A stretch of 36,997 nucleotides of DNA, taken from the NCBI GenBank assembly GCA_947074145.1, contig CAMTOJ010000038.1:1-36997 (forward strand). Reading direction: 5' to 3'. Made by a program: the position numbers and the translations under genes. This DNA is from an uncultured Bacteroidales bacterium (GTDB lineage Bacteria; Bacteroidota; Bacteroidia; Bacteroidales; JAUNSR01). This document shows positions 16,242-24,343 of the stretch, one piece after another (within the stretch, counting starts at the first letter, position 1; each line of letters starts with the position of its first letter). A model generated the notes under the pieces. It saw only the letters and a list, made by a program, of their open reading frames with translations. It ran no database searches and was not told where the DNA came from.

Positions 16242-17525
16242 ATGAAAAAGTCATTACTCTGTCTTCTTATTATTTCTTTAATATATTTAATACCATTTGA
16301 TGTTAGCGGTCAAAAGAAAAAATATAGTATTTCGATAGAAACACCTGATGATGTTGATATTGTAGTATTACAAAATGGAAGACCGGTAGAACCAAACACA
16401 CCCAGATTACCCGATTATATTATAAGAGAGGATAATAACCGATTCATGATGACTATCGGCGGATATGTCAAACCTATAATTGGTTGGGATATAGGCAATG
16501 ATTTACCTGATATACTTTTTATCCCGTCTCAAATACCGGCACCGGCAAAAAGAGGTAATAAAATTGATTTTTTCTCTAATCCACTTCACTCTGCTCTCGA
16601 TTTTCATTTTGTCGCTCTTCCGGGTACTAAAGATCAGCTTACCGCATATGTTAAGTTTACGTATAACGGAACAGCCGCCGGTGTTCTGCTAAATAATCTA
16701 TATTTGAAATACAGAGGATTTACAGTGGGGCGTGTAACTACAATTTTCTCAGATGGTGCTTCAATACCATTTACTATAGATCCTCAGGGACCGAATGGAG
16801 CAGTTAACGTACATTCATATCAAACATCTTATATATCTAAAAGTTATAATGGATTTTCTTTTGGAGTAAGTATGGAACTTCCAACATTCGATAAATATGC
16901 AGGTGCATATCATGGTGATGATTTCCCTGATTCTAATGATATTCAATATTATGAAGAAGCATCACAACCTATCCCTGATTTTCCTGCCTATATTCAATAT
17001 CAAGGAAGAGGAATGAATAGGATTCGATTATCAGGTATAGTACGTTATTTCTCTTACAGAGATAAGATTAATGATAAAACTGATGCTGTCTGGGGCTGGG
17101 GAGCTCAAGTGAGCGGAAACTTGCAACCAATAAAACCGTTGACTTTATATTTTCAAGGGGTTTATGGAAGAGGTATAGCCAACTATGTGCAAGATCTTAA
17201 TGGGCTACATGTTTCTTATGTTCCGAAGTCTATACAACCGGGTAAAATGAAATCAACTCCTATGTTAGGCTGGTTAGGTGGAGTCAAATATGATATCAAT
17301 GAGAAAATGTGTAGCAGTATAATATTCAGTCAGGCAAGAGTATGGGATTCAGGGAATTATTATCCTGATTATCGTTACGGTTTGTACGCATGTGGAAATT
17401 TCTTTTATAATATCACACCTTTCTTAAGATATGGTGTTGAATATGTTTGGGGAAAACATTCTAAATATAACAGTATTCATGGAACAGATAATAGGCTTCA
17501 AACAACAATAATATTCTCATTCTAA
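16242..17525 (+). CDS. DcaP-like outer-membrane porin
   Basis: The product has 427 residues with a signal peptide ending near DVSGQ. After a polar segment (about 24-62, with ISIETPDDVDIVVLQNGRP) the barrel begins with FMMTIGGYVKPIIGWD. It continues with alternating aromatic strands and ends with Phe (TTIIFSF), the usual signal for outer-membrane insertion. The start of the barrel, the LYLKYRGFTVGRVTTIFSD stretch and the GAQVSGNLQP stretch fit the DcaP-like porin family, which forms channels for organic anions; the substrate here is unknown. The polar N-terminal segment of about 40 residues before the first strand is a notable addition. The gene is monocistronic, with a strong terminator 160 bp downstream. 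Confidence 0.75.
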   Translation: MKKSLLCLLIISLIYLIPFDVSGQKKKYSISIETPDDVDIVVLQNGRPVEPNTPRLPDYIIREDNNRFMMTIGGYVKPIIGWDIGNDLPDILFIPSQIPAPAKRGNKIDFFSNPLHSALDFHFVALPGTKDQLTAYVKFTYNGTAAGVLLNNLYLKYRGFTVGRVTTIFSDGASIPFTIDPQGPNGAVNVHSYQTSYISKSYNGFSFGVSMELPTFDKYAGAYHGDDFPDSNDIQYYEEASQPIPDFPAYIQYQGRGMNRIRLSGIVRYFSYRDKINDKTDAVWGWGAQVSGNLQPIKPLTLYFQGVYGRGIANYVQDLNGLHVSYVPKSIQPGKMKSTPMLGWLGGVKYDINEKMCSSIIFSQARVWDSGNYYPDYRYGLYACGNFFYNITPFLRYGVEYVWGKHSKYNSIHGTDNRLQTTIIFSF

Positions 17526-17681
17526 TCGGAAGATTAGAGTTTCTATATGAATGTAGAAAATTAGAAAATGACGATTCTTAAAAGCAAAAAAGAAAAAACA
17601 TATCATTAATTTACTAATAATCAAAAATCCAACTAAAAACCTAAAATTGATATAATATTTAATCCCCCCAAATATTATAAT

Positions 17682-17719
17682 AAAAAGGGTAAACTTAAAT
17701 TTAAGTTTACCCTTTTTTC
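17682..17719 (+). terminator. Intrinsic terminator of the porin gene (perfect palindrome)
   Basis: An 18-bp perfect palindrome (17682-17699 with 17700-17717; core GGGTAAACTT/AAGTTTACCC) ends in a T6 run. A-tracts on the other side make it potentially bidirectional, so it may also stop readthrough from ssrA on the minus strand. Confidence 0.82.
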
Positions 17720-17788
17720 TATTTCCTATAACGGAGCTGATTTGTAACATTTTATATTCCGTTAGTTTTCATCTAAGTGAAAACATCG

Positions 17789-18184
17789 TGGAAGTGGGGA
17801 GAGTCGAACTCCCGTCCAAACAGGGAACCAATGAGCTTTCTACATGCTTATTTCCGCCTAAATTTTCGTGTTTACACAAGACCGAAACCACCAATGTAAA
17901 CCTTATCTTCTAAATTTTCATCATTACAGCGAAGCCTGTAACAACTATTTCCGATATTCCAGCACCACCGGATCGGACCGCTTCGGAACAACAGCATCCG
18001 GGTGATGTCTTGTCTCTACCAATTGTGGAAGAGATTAAGCTATATCTACTATACTTCGATTAAGCAGCAAGAGCGTAATTTGATTCGCCAATTAAAATTT
18101 TGCCATCGTGGATTAAAGAGATAGGTGACGTCTCTCTGCATGCTTACACATTACTTCTACCCGCTGTCAAAACCGGTCACCCCC
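17789..18184 (-). ncRNA. ssrA: tmRNA (one-piece)
   Basis: The minus strand reads GGGGGTGACCGGTTTTGACA at its 5' end and GGGAGTTCGACTCTCCC (T-arm) near its 3' end. The acceptor stem forms between GGGGGTG (18184-18178) and CACTTCC (17796-17790) with two G-U pairs, followed by discriminator A at 17789; CCA is not encoded. The size of 396 nt is normal. The tag frame at 18089-18060 is GGC GAA TCA AAT TAC GCT CTT GCT GCT TAA, giving GESNYALAA, close to the GE.NYALAA pattern of Bacteroidota tags. tmRNA rescues stalled ribosomes and marks the unfinished protein for proteolysis with SmpB as partner. The exact resume codon and processed ends are inferred. Confidence 0.96.
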
Positions 18185-18255
18185 ATTGTTTATTTATAAC
18201 TAATGAAGAAGTAAAACCGCCGGATTAATTCCGGATAGGTATTATGTTACTTATG

Positions 18256-18263
18256 CAAAAGTA
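18256..18263 (-). promoter_or_regulatory. Candidate -7 box (TACTTTTG) of ssrA
   Basis: TACTTTTG on the minus strand fits TAnnTTTG and stands about 70 bp before the mature tmRNA 5' end. That implies a precursor leader of about 60 nt to be trimmed, presumably by RNase P. No TTTG -33 element is visible because the upstream DNA is the preceding terminator. Confidence 0.45.
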
Positions 18264-18264
18264 C

Positions 18265-18301
18265 ATAAAAAAATGACATCACGCTACTACGTAATGTCAT
18301 T
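18265..18301 (-). terminator. Intrinsic terminator of the GH3/beta-lactamase fusion gene
   Basis: On the minus strand AATGACATTACG (18301-18290) pairs with CGTGATGTCATT (18283-18272), one G-U pair, loop TAGTAG, followed by TTTTTT. It lies 49 bp after the stop of the fusion gene and directly before the tmRNA promoter. Confidence 0.78.
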
Positions 18302-18349
18302 ATTGTTATACTAAGCTATTAAAGTGTGTTTATATTGTTTTATATTGTT

Positions 18350-21300
18350 TTATTTTTTCTCGTTTATAGCATCATATATCTTTTCCTGAATGGTAGTTCT
18401 GTAACCACCTGTCTGAAATTTACGGTTCCATCTGTTTGGATATACCCTATTTGTCAGCAAAATGTATATAAGATTAGTTTCGGGATCTGCCCAAAAAATT
18501 GTTCCTGTAAAACCTGTATGACCGAAACTTGATGCTGATGCCTGGAGTGCAGAGGGACTTGAAGAGGGATTTCTTATATCCGGTTTATCAAATCCTAATC
18601 CTCTTCTTGATTTACCTGATCTGGTAAGGGTATAAAGTTTTACTGTTTCTTCAGATAAAAGTCTCTCCCCTCCATACTCTCCGTTATTGAGAAATAGTTG
18701 CACTAATTTTGCCAAGTCATTACTGTTTCCAAAAAGACCGGCATTACCTTGTATACCTCCTGAAAAAGCAGCTATTTCATCGTGAACATAACCGACAAGC
18801 ATCTGTTTTCTTAGGAATTTATCATTTTCTGTTGGCGCAATCTTAGTATTATCAAATTTTTCTGCAGGATTATATATAAGAGTATTCGCTCCAAGAGGTG
18901 CATATAGTTTTGTTGTCAAATATTCATCTAATCCTTTGTGAGAAATATTTTCAATTGCAGATTTCAGCAATACGAAGTTCAGACAACTATATGTATATGT
19001 ACCTTTTTTTCTTAATGGCAGAGTTGATATCTTGGTTAGGATACTATCGTTGAATTGAGAAGATATATAGAATCCTTTTGCAACCTGAAGAGGGCATTTA
19101 GCCGTTTGGTGATCTGAAACAAGATCTGTCTGATATTTGTAATCAGTATAAGCATAAAGATTCTGATCAGCTTGTAATCTGTGGTTTATATCTCTTTTTG
19201 ATTTTAGGAATGGTTGATTATTAAGACTCTCCTGGTCTATAGCCATTCTGTAAAAAGGATATCCTCCCGGCAATCCCGTTTCATGGAAGAGAGCATCGCG
19301 GAAACTTAAATTCTCTTTATTTGTACCTTTAAGTTCTTTTACAAAATCACTCAACTTATTTGTTGTTTTAATCCGGTATTCATCTCTTAAAAGCATCATT
19401 GCAGGCACTGTAGCAGCACCTTTGGTCACAGAGGCCAAATCATATATATCTGAGAATTCTACTTCTTTAGATTTAGCAAAGTCGAAATATCCAAATGATT
19501 TATCATAAACAACATTCCCGTTCCTTGCCACAAGTATTTGGCCTCCGGGAATACCACCCTCTGCTATCGCCTGTAGCATCAAAGAGTCTATCTCAGCAAG
19601 AATCTTAGGATTCATATTTTCTTGCAAAGGATTGACATATCCTAAGCGTGTCTTTTCTCTTTGAAGACCGGTTCCCGCTTTAAATAGACCAGGTATTGTG
19701 ACGGGAAGTTTCCCTTTTGCAGGTATCCCGCCGAATATCAATTGAGCTGCATATTCTCCTGCTAAAGGTGAATTTTCATAAGCTAAAATCACACCCTGTG
19801 CTCCGGCGATTAGAGATTTATAAGAAGAAAGTCTGTAAGGTGATGTAAAGAATACAAGAATATACTCTTTACCTCTACATAATGACTTTAAAAATTCTGT
19901 TTCACCTGATTTAGTTGCAGATATACCAACGATTATAAGATTGGAATTCTTTGCTTTATCAGTTATCTTAATCTGTTCTTCTTTTGATATATTAGCAGAT
20001 ATATCGAAGTTGGTAATAGTGGTATATTTTGAAAGTGTCTTAGTAAAAGCACCTTTATCTGGTGATCCGATAGTAAGTGATAGTATATCCTTTTTATCAA
20101 GACCTCTTAATGGGATTATCTCATTATTATCTTTTAAAAGAGTGATTGCATTTTGGTGTAGCTGACGGTTCAGGTTGTCAGTTGATTCCGTATTCAATCT
20201 GTTCAAAATATTTCTGGAAGAGATAGAATCTTTTCTTGTAGCACCTGTTATATACTTATATTTTAGCACTTTTCTGCTTTTTTCTTCTATAAGACTTATA
20301 GGTATTTTACCTGAGGCAACTGCATTTTTAACTTTATTGTATTGTAATGCCACATTTGCAGAACCAAGCAATATATCATTTCCGGCAAGCAATGCTTTTA
20401 CACTGTGATCAGGATCTCCGGAAACACCCTTCATAGCCAAACCATCAGTAAAAACAAGACCTGAAAAGCCCAATTCTTCTTTAAGTATTCCTGTAACAAT
20501 AGCAGGTGAAAGTGAGGATGGCTGACCAGTCTTATCTAATGAAGGGACCGACAAATGGGCTGTCAGCATACCTGAAAATTTGTTGTCAATATAATCTTTA
20601 AAAGGACTTAACTCAAAGTCATACATTCTTTCCTTTGAGTGAGCCAGCAGAGGCAAAGTATGATGAGAATCTTCAGAGGTATCTCCATGACCAGGGAAAT
20701 GTTTCCCTACTGCCATTACTCCTCTTGATTCAATTCCTTTAGCATAGCGTATACCTTTTTTTGAAACAAGCTTCTTATCCTCTCCAAATGATCGAGTTCC
20801 GATTACTGGATTCTTGGGGTTACTATTGATGTCAAGAACAGGTGCAAAATTTATATTTATACCCATAATTTTACATTGACGTCCTACTTCGGCTCCATAA
20901 GCCTGAATTAAAGAATCATTTTGGATTGCTCCGAGCATCATATTTTTAGGAAAACGGGGAGCATCAGTGATTCTCATAGCTAACCCCCACTCTCCGTCAA
21001 GGGATATGAATAGTGGTATTTTAGATAAAGAACGAGCATAATTTGTCAATTCTAACTGGTCCTTAGCGTTTGATTTAGAAAAAAGAATACCACCTATGTG
21101 ATTGTCGTTTATATACTTCTTTATAAGATTTTTATTCGATTGAGATACGGATCCATCTACAATTGGCATGAAAAGTTGCCCTATTTTTTGATCCAATGAG
21201 AGCTTATCAAACACAGAATCAACCCACATAATCATTTTGGCTTCATCTATTCTTGAAAGCAGAGTTGGTGTGACCTGATCATGGGAGGTCAAAATATCAA

Positions 21301-21466
21301 TAGGTTGATCCCATATAATATCTGTAGTATTGGGGTTTAATGCCAAATCATTCTCGTTATTTAAAGAATCTATGGCAGAATGTTTCTTAACCGTTATATT
21401 GTTTGCATATGTGTTAACGGTTAATATTGATATTAAAAGGAAAAAAGAGAATATTAATTTATTCAT
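18350..21466 (-). CDS. NagZ-like GH3 fused to a serine beta-lactamase/esterase-type domain
   Basis: The product has 1038 residues with a signal peptide (about 1-21). The GH3 part (about 80-600) has the NagZ signature KHFPGHGDT with DSHHTLP (His255, Asp262, Asp266, His268) and the nucleophile in VFTDGLAMKG (Asp341), pointing to beta-N-acetylglucosaminidase activity on muropeptides or chitooligosaccharides. The C-terminal part (about 620-1030) is a class C beta-lactamase/AmpH-type serine hydrolase with SxxK at Ser679-Lys682 (LASVTKG) and HTGFTGT at 983-989. The second motif is YSC (Tyr826) instead of the usual YxN. This two-domain architecture is known in Bacteroidota. The likely role is periplasmic peptidoglycan turnover, with one domain cutting the sugar and the other the peptide. 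It has its own terminator and about 280 bp upstream. Confidence 0.9.
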   Translation of the reverse strand: MNKLIFSFFLLISILTVNTYANNITVKKHSAIDSLNNENDLALNPNTTDIIWDQPIDILTSHDQVTPTLLSRIDEAKMIMWVDSVFDKLSLDQKIGQLFMPIVDGSVSQSNKNLIKKYINDNHIGGILFSKSNAKDQLELTNYARSLSKIPLFISLDGEWGLAMRITDAPRFPKNMMLGAIQNDSLIQAYGAEVGRQCKIMGININFAPVLDINSNPKNPVIGTRSFGEDKKLVSKKGIRYAKGIESRGVMAVGKHFPGHGDTSEDSHHTLPLLAHSKERMYDFELSPFKDYIDNKFSGMLTAHLSVPSLDKTGQPSSLSPAIVTGILKEELGFSGLVFTDGLAMKGVSGDPDHSVKALLAGNDILLGSANVALQYNKVKNAVASGKIPISLIEEKSRKVLKYKYITGATRKDSISSRNILNRLNTESTDNLNRQLHQNAITLLKDNNEIIPLRGLDKKDILSLTIGSPDKGAFTKTLSKYTTITNFDISANISKEEQIKITDKAKNSNLIIVGISATKSGETEFLKSLCRGKEYILVFFTSPYRLSSYKSLIAGAQGVILAYENSPLAGEYAAQLIFGGIPAKGKLPVTIPGLFKAGTGLQREKTRLGYVNPLQENMNPKILAEIDSLMLQAIAEGGIPGGQILVARNGNVVYDKSFGYFDFAKSKEVEFSDIYDLASVTKGAATVPAMMLLRDEYRIKTTNKLSDFVKELKGTNKENLSFRDALFHETGLPGGYPFYRMAIDQESLNNQPFLKSKRDINHRLQADQNLYAYTDYKYQTDLVSDHQTAKCPLQVAKGFYISSQFNDSILTKISTLPLRKKGTYTYSCLNFVLLKSAIENISHKGLDEYLTTKLYAPLGANTLIYNPAEKFDNTKIAPTENDKFLRKQMLVGYVHDEIAAFSGGIQGNAGLFGNSNDLAKLVQLFLNNGEYGGERLLSEETVKLYTLTRSGKSRRGLGFDKPDIRNPSSSPSALQASASSFGHTGFTGTIFWADPETNLIYILLTNRVYPNRWNRKFQTGGYRTTIQEKIYDAINEKK

Positions 21467-21626
21467 TTAATGCACTTAATATTATGTTCTTCAAAAAATC
21501 ACTATATAGTCTATAAAAATTTTATTCAACTAATCAATTTGAATAATATATCTCACCTCAGTTAGATACCCTTTGTAACTGATTGCAAGTTATAATTTAT
21601 TCTGCATAATGTTTTTTAAATTACCT

Positions 21627-21673
21627 CAAAAAAATCAATAAGAACAAAGTTTCCATAACTATGGATATTGATT
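21627..21673 (-). terminator. Possible terminator of the nucleotidase pair
   Basis: On the minus strand AATCAATA (21673-21666) pairs with TATTGATT (21640-21633), and inside it TCCATA/TATGGA makes a second small stem; a run of seven T follows. The two stems are separated by an unpaired stretch, and the site is about 77 bp after the stop, so the call is tentative. The rest of 21467-21749 holds AT-rich DNA with no gene. Confidence 0.4.
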
Positions 21674-21749
21674 AATACTCTTCAAATATAATATTTGCAG
21701 AAGAATAACTATGTATGATTAATAAAAATATAATAATATTAAGTATATA

Positions 21750-22499
21750 TTATAATGCTACAGCCCTATTATCTATTTTAGAAGTTATCTCTTTATTTTG
21801 TAAAGTCATCTCTTGCACATAATTTATCATCAAAGATCTTAAAGTAATATCAGTATCAATTCGTTTGATATTATCTAAAAGTACTTCAAGATCCGAATTT
21901 CCGGCAGCAAGATAGTCAATAGTTACAAGTTTATATATTTTGTCTTTATCCACTTTTTTTCCACCCACAAGAAGCTTCTTGAGCTCTCCGGCTTTAAATT
22001 CAAATGAGCAACCTGCCAATCCTTCTCCACCCTGAGAAGCAAGATCTTCAAAGAGTTCCTCTATTTTTTCCCCTTTCATAAAGAGAATAACCATACTGTT
22101 TTCAAAAGGATAAATACTAAACATATCTCCTATGGTAATATCTCCCTTTTTTAACACTGTGCGTAAACCACCATTGTTCATAAGAGCTAAATCAACAGGT
22201 TCTTTTAGATATTTAGATCCGGCTATCATCAATACATCGGCAGTAAGATTTGAAAGCAAACTTTGTGGTTTACCTTTATCCATATATAATGCAGATTTTC
22301 CGATTACTTGATTCATCTCTTTATCAAGCATTTGTTTGTAGGTATTTAATGTTTTTTCAAGCTCGGGATTAGAAATTTGGGTGATAGTACTATCTATTTT
22401 TATTGATTCACAAACCACAGATACAGGTTTATATTCGTTTTTTCCCACACAACTTAAGAGAAGTAGCGGTAATAATATAGTTATAAATATATTTTTCAT
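21750..22499 (-). CDS. 5'-nucleotidase C-terminal (substrate-binding) domain lipoprotein
   Basis: The product has 249 residues with a lipoprotein leader ending LLSC (Cys16). It consists only of the C-terminal domain of UshA-type 5'-nucleotidases: MNNGGLRT, GDITIGDMFSIYPFEN, MKGEKIEELFE and the nucleotide-contact stretch VTIDYLAAGNSDL. In E. coli UshA this domain binds the nucleoside and is fused to the metal-binding catalytic domain. Here the catalytic half is encoded by the gene just upstream (22603-23430), 103 bp away on the same strand. The two products probably work together at the membrane to strip phosphate from extracellular nucleotides. The start and leader are clear, so this is a separate gene and not a broken one. 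Confidence 0.88.
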   Translation of the reverse strand: MKNIFITILLPLLLLSCVGKNEYKPVSVVCESIKIDSTITQISNPELEKTLNTYKQMLDKEMNQVIGKSALYMDKGKPQSLLSNLTADVLMIAGSKYLKEPVDLALMNNGGLRTVLKKGDITIGDMFSIYPFENSMVILFMKGEKIEELFEDLASQGGEGLAGCSFEFKAGELKKLLVGGKKVDKDKIYKLVTIDYLAAGNSDLEVLLDNIKRIDTDITLRSLMINYVQEMTLQNKEITSKIDNRAVAL

Positions 22500-22553
22500 A
22501 TAGTTCTTTTTTTGACTTTTAATAAAATGAAATGAGTTGTACTATTCTAAATG

Positions 22554-22597
22554 TTCTCTTATTTAACGATTTTATCTTTATGATTTAAATAAGAGAA
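22554..22597. repeat. Inverted repeat between the two nucleotidase genes
   Basis: TTCTCTTATTTAA (22554-22566) and TTAAATAAGAGAA (22585-22597) form a perfect 13-bp pair with an 18-nt loop, starting 5 bp after the stop of the upstream gene. No T-tract follows on the minus strand, so an mRNA-processing or stability hairpin, or an attenuator, is more likely than a terminator. Confidence 0.7.
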
Positions 22598-22602
22598 GAT
22601 TC

Positions 22603-23430
22603 CTATTTATTATCAAATTCTACTGTTATTTTCCCTATTTTGGCACCTTTGCTTCCTGACTGTGTCACAGTTACAGGTTTATCACTTTTATTCTTAATCT
22701 CTTTACAGCCATTCATAAATGTATGAGTATGGCCTCCAATGATTAAATCAACATCTTTAGACTCTTTTGCAAGTAAAATATCGCCCTTATCATCATCTTC
22801 AAAAATTCCCATATGGGAAAGAACCACTATATAATCACAACCTTGAGATTTAAGTTCGGAGGAATATTTATTCATTGTCTCTACCGGATCCAAGTATTTT
22901 ATTCCTTCAAAGTTCTTGGAATCTATAAGCCCTTTAGGATTAACTCCAATACCAATAAATCCAATTTTAAGACCTGCTTTATCTATAATTATTGTCTTTT
23001 CCACAAGCTTATCCAAATCTGTACCCGTAAAATCATAATTTGAACAGACAATTTTGAAATTTGCCTTTCTTAGCATATCGGCAAGCATTTTAGGGCCATT
23101 GTCAAACTCATGATTTCCAAGAGTTGCCACATCATAACCGAGCTTATTCATCATAAGAATCTCCACTTCTCCTTTATAAAAATTAAAATAAGGGGTCCCC
23201 TGCACAAAATCTCCGGCATCAACAAGAATGCTGTTTGATGTATTGTTTCGAATTTGACTTATAACGGCATCTCTTTTTAAAATACCTCCAGCAATCCCCA
23301 TTTCCTTATCTGTAAAAGACTCGATCTGACTATGAGTATCATTTGTATGGATAATCACAATCTCTTTACTTTGAGAGATCAGAGTAAAAGAGAATAAGCA
23401 CATCAGTGCTATGGTTACATATTTTCTCAT
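22603..23430 (-). CDS. 5'-nucleotidase-type metallophosphatase (catalytic domain)
   Basis: The product has 275 residues with a signal peptide (about 1-20). It carries all calcineurin-like metallophosphatase motifs in order: HTNDTHSQ near the start of the domain, DAGDFVQGTPYF, TLGNHEFDNG, VVLSHMG and GGHTHTFM, which together bind two metal ions. The gene ends right after this domain, whereas UshA/SusE-like nucleotidases of about 500-550 residues continue into a C-terminal domain; that domain is the next gene (21750-22499). It is therefore the catalytic half of a two-protein 5'-nucleotidase. It is divergent from rplS; its promoter in the 285-bp gap is not clear. Confidence 0.9.
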   Translation of the reverse strand: MRKYVTIALMCLFSFTLISQSKEIVIIHTNDTHSQIESFTDKEMGIAGGILKRDAVISQIRNNTSNSILVDAGDFVQGTPYFNFYKGEVEILMMNKLGYDVATLGNHEFDNGPKMLADMLRKANFKIVCSNYDFTGTDLDKLVEKTIIIDKAGLKIGFIGIGVNPKGLIDSKNFEGIKYLDPVETMNKYSSELKSQGCDYIVVLSHMGIFEDDDKGDILLAKESKDVDLIIGGHTHTFMNGCKEIKNKSDKPVTVTQSGSKGAKIGKITVEFDNK

Positions 23431-23601
23431 TTTATAATGTATGATATTGAATAATAGACATTAATTTGGGATCATTAGTAGATATAACAATCCAAAAAAT
23501 AATTTTAGTTTAAAATTGAAAATAAAATTAATACCTACTTTAATACCAAGAATTTAATCATATTTATAATTCTTCAAAAAAACAAAAAAAGGTACTCCAG
23601 T

Positions 23602-23632
23602 TTTGTAGACTCGTTCTTTTTTTGTTCCTTTG
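23602..23632 (+). promoter_or_regulatory. Promoter of rplS
   Basis: TTTG (23602-23605), a 19-bp spacer and TTCCTTTG (23625-23632) match the Bacteroidota promoter pattern TTTG-N19-TAnnTTTG except for T in place of A. The leader to the rplS ATG is about 76 nt. Confidence 0.55.
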
Positions 23633-23640
23633 CATCACTT

Positions 23641-23685
23641 TTACGCAATCTCTGACAGGGAACGCTACTTGTTTATATTGCGTGA
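23641..23685 (+). promoter_or_regulatory. Possible structured leader of rplS
   Basis: TTACGCAAT (23641-23649) can pair with ATTGCGTGA (23677-23685): nine pairs including one G-U, closing a 27-nt interior. It lies within the predicted rplS leader, where ribosomal-protein autoregulatory structures occur in several phyla. That a protein binds it is inference. Confidence 0.4.
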
Positions 23686-23715
23686 AATATTTTAAACTAA
23701 ACAATTTTTTACAAA

Positions 23716-24063
23716 ATGGATTTAATTAAAGTAGCTGAAGAGGCTTTTGCAACAGGCAAACAGCATCCTTCATTCAAAAGTGGTGATACTGTCACTATTG
23801 CTTACCGTATTAAAGAGGGTAACAAAGAACGTATCCAGCTTTACCGAGGCGTAGTTATCCGCATTTCAGGTCACGGTTCTAAAAAACGTTTTACTGTTCG
23901 TAAAATGTCTGACAACGTTGGTGTTGAACGTATCTTCCCAATGGAATCTCCATTTATCGACAGCATTACTGTAAACAAAGTTGGTAAAGTGCGTCGTGCA
24001 AAACTTTACTACCTACGTGCCCTTACTGGTAAAAAAGCTCGTATCAAAGAAAAGAGAGTTTAA
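23716..24063 (+). CDS. rplS: 50S ribosomal protein L19
   Basis: The product has 115 residues, the usual length of L19. It is a basic protein with the family stretches [24 protein letters not shown]-like [29 protein letters not shown] and the end [18 protein letters not shown]19 sits at the interface of the 30S and 50S subunits. The gene is monocistronic here, without the trmD/rimM neighbours found in many other phyla. It has a good promoter, a leader with a small inverted repeat, and a strong terminator 22 bp after the stop. Confidence 0.98.
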   Translation: MDLIKVAEEAFATGKQHPSFKSGDTVTIAYRIKEGNKERIQLYRGVVIRISGHGSKKRFTVRKMSDNVGVERIFPMESPFIDSITVNKVGKVRRAKLYYLRALTGKKARIKEKRV

Positions 24064-24085
24064 TCTTTTTTCCGAGAGAAATATT

Positions 24086-24127
24086 AAAAGGCTTTCAAAC
24101 TTATTGTTTGAAAGCCTTTTATTTTTT
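24086..24127 (+). terminator. Intrinsic terminator of rplS
   Basis: A perfect 15-bp stem (24086-24100 with 24106-24120; core GGCTTTCAAAC/GTTTGAAAGCC) with a 5-nt TTATT loop runs into a T-rich tail. Confidence 0.92.
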
Positions 24128-24307
24128 GCTTAAGTAATGGATTTGTCTCTTTGAAATATATAAAATCTTTCTGTTGATTTTTTTATTTTTTAAATGGATA
24201 AATAATTAACCTATTGGAAAACGAACGTTCATTTATCATTAAAAATGCCACAAAGGAAGTATATAATATAGCATTAATGTGGTATTTATATAGACTGATC
24301 TTAGACT

Positions 24308-24315
24308 TAATTTTG
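24308..24315 (+). promoter_or_regulatory. Candidate -7 box (TAATTTTG) of the symporter gene
   Basis: TAATTTTG fits TAnnTTTG and lies 28 bp before the ATG. A hairpin, ATGCCACA (24244-24251) with TGTGGTAT near 24278-24285, stands where a -33 element or operator would be; no TTTG is present. Confidence 0.4.
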
Positions 24316-24343
24316 TAACCTATAAAATGACTTAAACCAACCA

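Noticed and set aside
21750..23430. Frameshifted single ushA-type gene
   Set aside because: Each half has its own start and export signal, and 103 bp with a hairpin separate them, so they are two genes.
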